The notes under the pieces: generated by a model
The model's input: the letters and a program-made list of their open reading frames with translations, nothing else
Told to the model about the DNA's origin: nothing
Database searches by the model: none
In this document: positions 53,612 through 54,386 of the stretch, one piece after another
Position numbering within the stretch: the stretch's first letter is position 1
How the letters are laid out: each line of letters starts with the position of its first letter
NCBI GenBank assembly: GCA_964397655.1
Contig: CAYNKA010000021.1
Location: 1 to 54,386 of the forward strand
DNA from: CAYNKA01 sp964397655
Lineage (GTDB): Bacteria > Spirochaetota > Spirochaetia > DTKZ01
DNA length: 54,386 nucleotides
Direction: 5' to 3'
Made by a program: the position numbers and the translations under genes

Positions 53612-54120
53612 CCTCCCGTGAGCGGATTCTCGCGGTCCTCCGCGGCGGAAAGCCGGACCGCGTGCCGATTTTTCCCAAGATCGCCTTTTCGAACGTCCTC
53701 GCCTGTCCGGGCATGACCGTTCGCGAATACATGACGAATCCCGGAAGCATGGCCGAGGCCGCGATCCGGGCCCGGGCGAGGGCCTTCACCCACATCTGCG
53801 GCCGCATCGAACCGACAGCGGACCTGATAGCGCAGACCGGAACTGACGTGGTGGATTTCGATCATCTGTGCGATTATGAGACGCTCCTCCGGCTCGCGCC
53901 GGGAAAGGTCTTCAGGGGGAACATTGACTCTGAGCTGTTCGTTTTCGGGAAGGAGAGCGAGATTCGGGAGAGCGTGCGGAAGCTGCTCTCGAAGGCTTCA
54001 TCCTCCGGAAAGCTCCTGCTCGGTTCGGGCTGCGAAATAGCGCTCAATACGCCGGTTGAGAACCTTCACGCCTTCGTTGAGGCCGGAAGAGAATTCGGCA
54101 TTCAAGATAATTTTCCGTAA
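53608..54120 (+). CDS. URO-D/MtaA-family gene with large in-frame internal deletion
   Basis: The 170-residue product begins like a uroporphyrinogen decarboxylase-family methyltransferase (MTSRERILAVLRGGKPDRVP) and ends like the same family's C-terminus ('THICGRIEPTADLIAQTGTD', VFRGNID, 'LGSGCEIALNTPVENLHAFV'). The family is 340-380 residues. Here residue ~60 jumps straight to the late THICG block, so about 150 central residues are missing without a frameshift. The protein cannot form the full barrel. It may be a deletion remnant, an assembly collapse or a trimmed domain. The ATG lies in the permease stop. Confidence 0.7.
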   Translation: MTSRERILAVLRGGKPDRVPIFPKIAFSNVLACPGMTVREYMTNPGSMAEAAIRARARAFTHICGRIEPTADLIAQTGTDVVDFDHLCDYETLLRLAPGKVFRGNIDSELFVFGKESEIRESVRKLLSKASSSGKLLLGSGCEIALNTPVENLHAFVEAGREFGIQDNFP

Positions 54121-54136
54121 GGAGAGGAGATAATAC

Positions 54137-54386
54137 ATGAAGAATTTGACCGTAAGGCCGATCAACACGGGGTATGTCCCTACCTACCCCCTCCAGTACC
54201 ATTACCATCATTCGGTGGCACCGTACCTGAAGGACGTTCCCAAGGAGAAGGTTCCGCTCCCGGTGTTCACCTTCCTCGTCGAAGGCGGCGACGAGCTTCT
54301 GCTCGTCGATACGGGAATGTCCTGGACCGAACGGGCGAACGAGTATCACCACCCCGGCTCCTGGCAGGAGCCCGACCAGGCGATCC
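54137..54386 (+). CDS. Metallo-beta-lactamase-fold hydrolase, N-terminal part (runs off window)
   Basis: ATG 54137 follows AGGAGAGGAG. The 83 visible residues contain 'VPLPVFTFLVEGGDELLLVD' and TGMSW, the first strands and the 'vDTG' turn of MBL-fold enzymes, closest in pattern to N-acyl-homoserine lactonase-like (AttM) proteins. The metal-binding HxHxDH motif would lie beyond the window edge. It is 16 bases after the URO-D-like gene and belongs to the ABC importer operon. Confidence 0.7.
   Translation, partial: MKNLTVRPINTGYVPTYPLQYHYHHSVAPYLKDVPKEKVPLPVFTFLVEGGDELLLVDTGMSWTERANEYHHPGSWQEPDQAI

Overview
The window is a GC-rich (roughly 60%) bacterial chromosome segment that fits best with a spirochaete of the order Spirochaetales, probably a free-living or host-associated anaerobic fermenter. 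This assignment is inference. It rests on gene content (archaeal-type UMP kinase, RodZ-like HTH membrane protein, paired small porins, many lipoproteins, UPF0158-GNAT fusion), on outer-membrane genes (LolA, beta-barrels) and on ferredoxin-based 2-oxoacid metabolism. No rRNA, CRISPR array, insertion sequence or phage gene was seen. Genes are dense, many overlap by ATGA, and promoters are close to the TTGACA/TATAAT consensus.

Layout. 1-0.64 kb: the start of a cyclophilin-like gene (minus), a 119-bp tandem repeat interrupted by a 100-N assembly gap, and tRNA-Leu(CAA). 0.7-9.8 kb: small unknown genes, a PflX-type radical SAM protein, a TPR-like lipoprotein, pyrH, a UVR-motif protein, lolA, a RodZ-like protein, rimO and a GAF-GGDEF diguanylate cyclase. 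9.9-21.9 kb: a UvrD/PcrA helicase, a degenerate aminotransferase-like gene, small membrane proteins, a ferredoxin, rplM-rpsI, recX, an unusual HTH-receiver protein with a stand-alone receiver, acylphosphatase, eno, proS, the UPF0158-GNAT fusion and an acyltransferase. 22-31.3 kb: a large radical SAM protein, then a GntR-led operon with glutamate mutase (glmS-glmL-glmE), methylaspartate ammonia-lyase and an odd P-loop/AlaX-like protein.

31.4-44.2 kb: a coiled-coil nuclease-like protein, two tandem porin paralogues, a lipoprotein, the polyamine transporter potABCD (minus), nudC, and a 2-oxoacid:ferredoxin oxidoreductase operon led by an unknown cysteine-rich protein and carrying a fused beta-gamma subunit. 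44.1-48.8 kb (minus): Ldh_2-family dehydrogenase, MoxR, DUF58 and a DUF4129-like membrane protein. 48.8-54.4 kb: a sugar-type ABC importer (binding protein, ATPase, two permeases) behind a promoter with a clear palindromic operator, followed by an internally deleted URO-D-family gene and the start of a metallo-beta-lactamase-fold hydrolase.

Functional reading. The glm genes encode the first two steps of B12-dependent glutamate fermentation (glutamate to 3-methylaspartate to mesaconate). The later steps are not in this window. The oxoacid oxidoreductase and the ferredoxins supply low-potential electron chemistry. The parts least explained by known biology are the P-loop/AlaX-like gene of the glm operon, the HTH-receiver pair, the Cys-rich leader of the oxidoreductase operon, the 119-bp repeat beside tRNA-Leu and the shortened URO-D gene.
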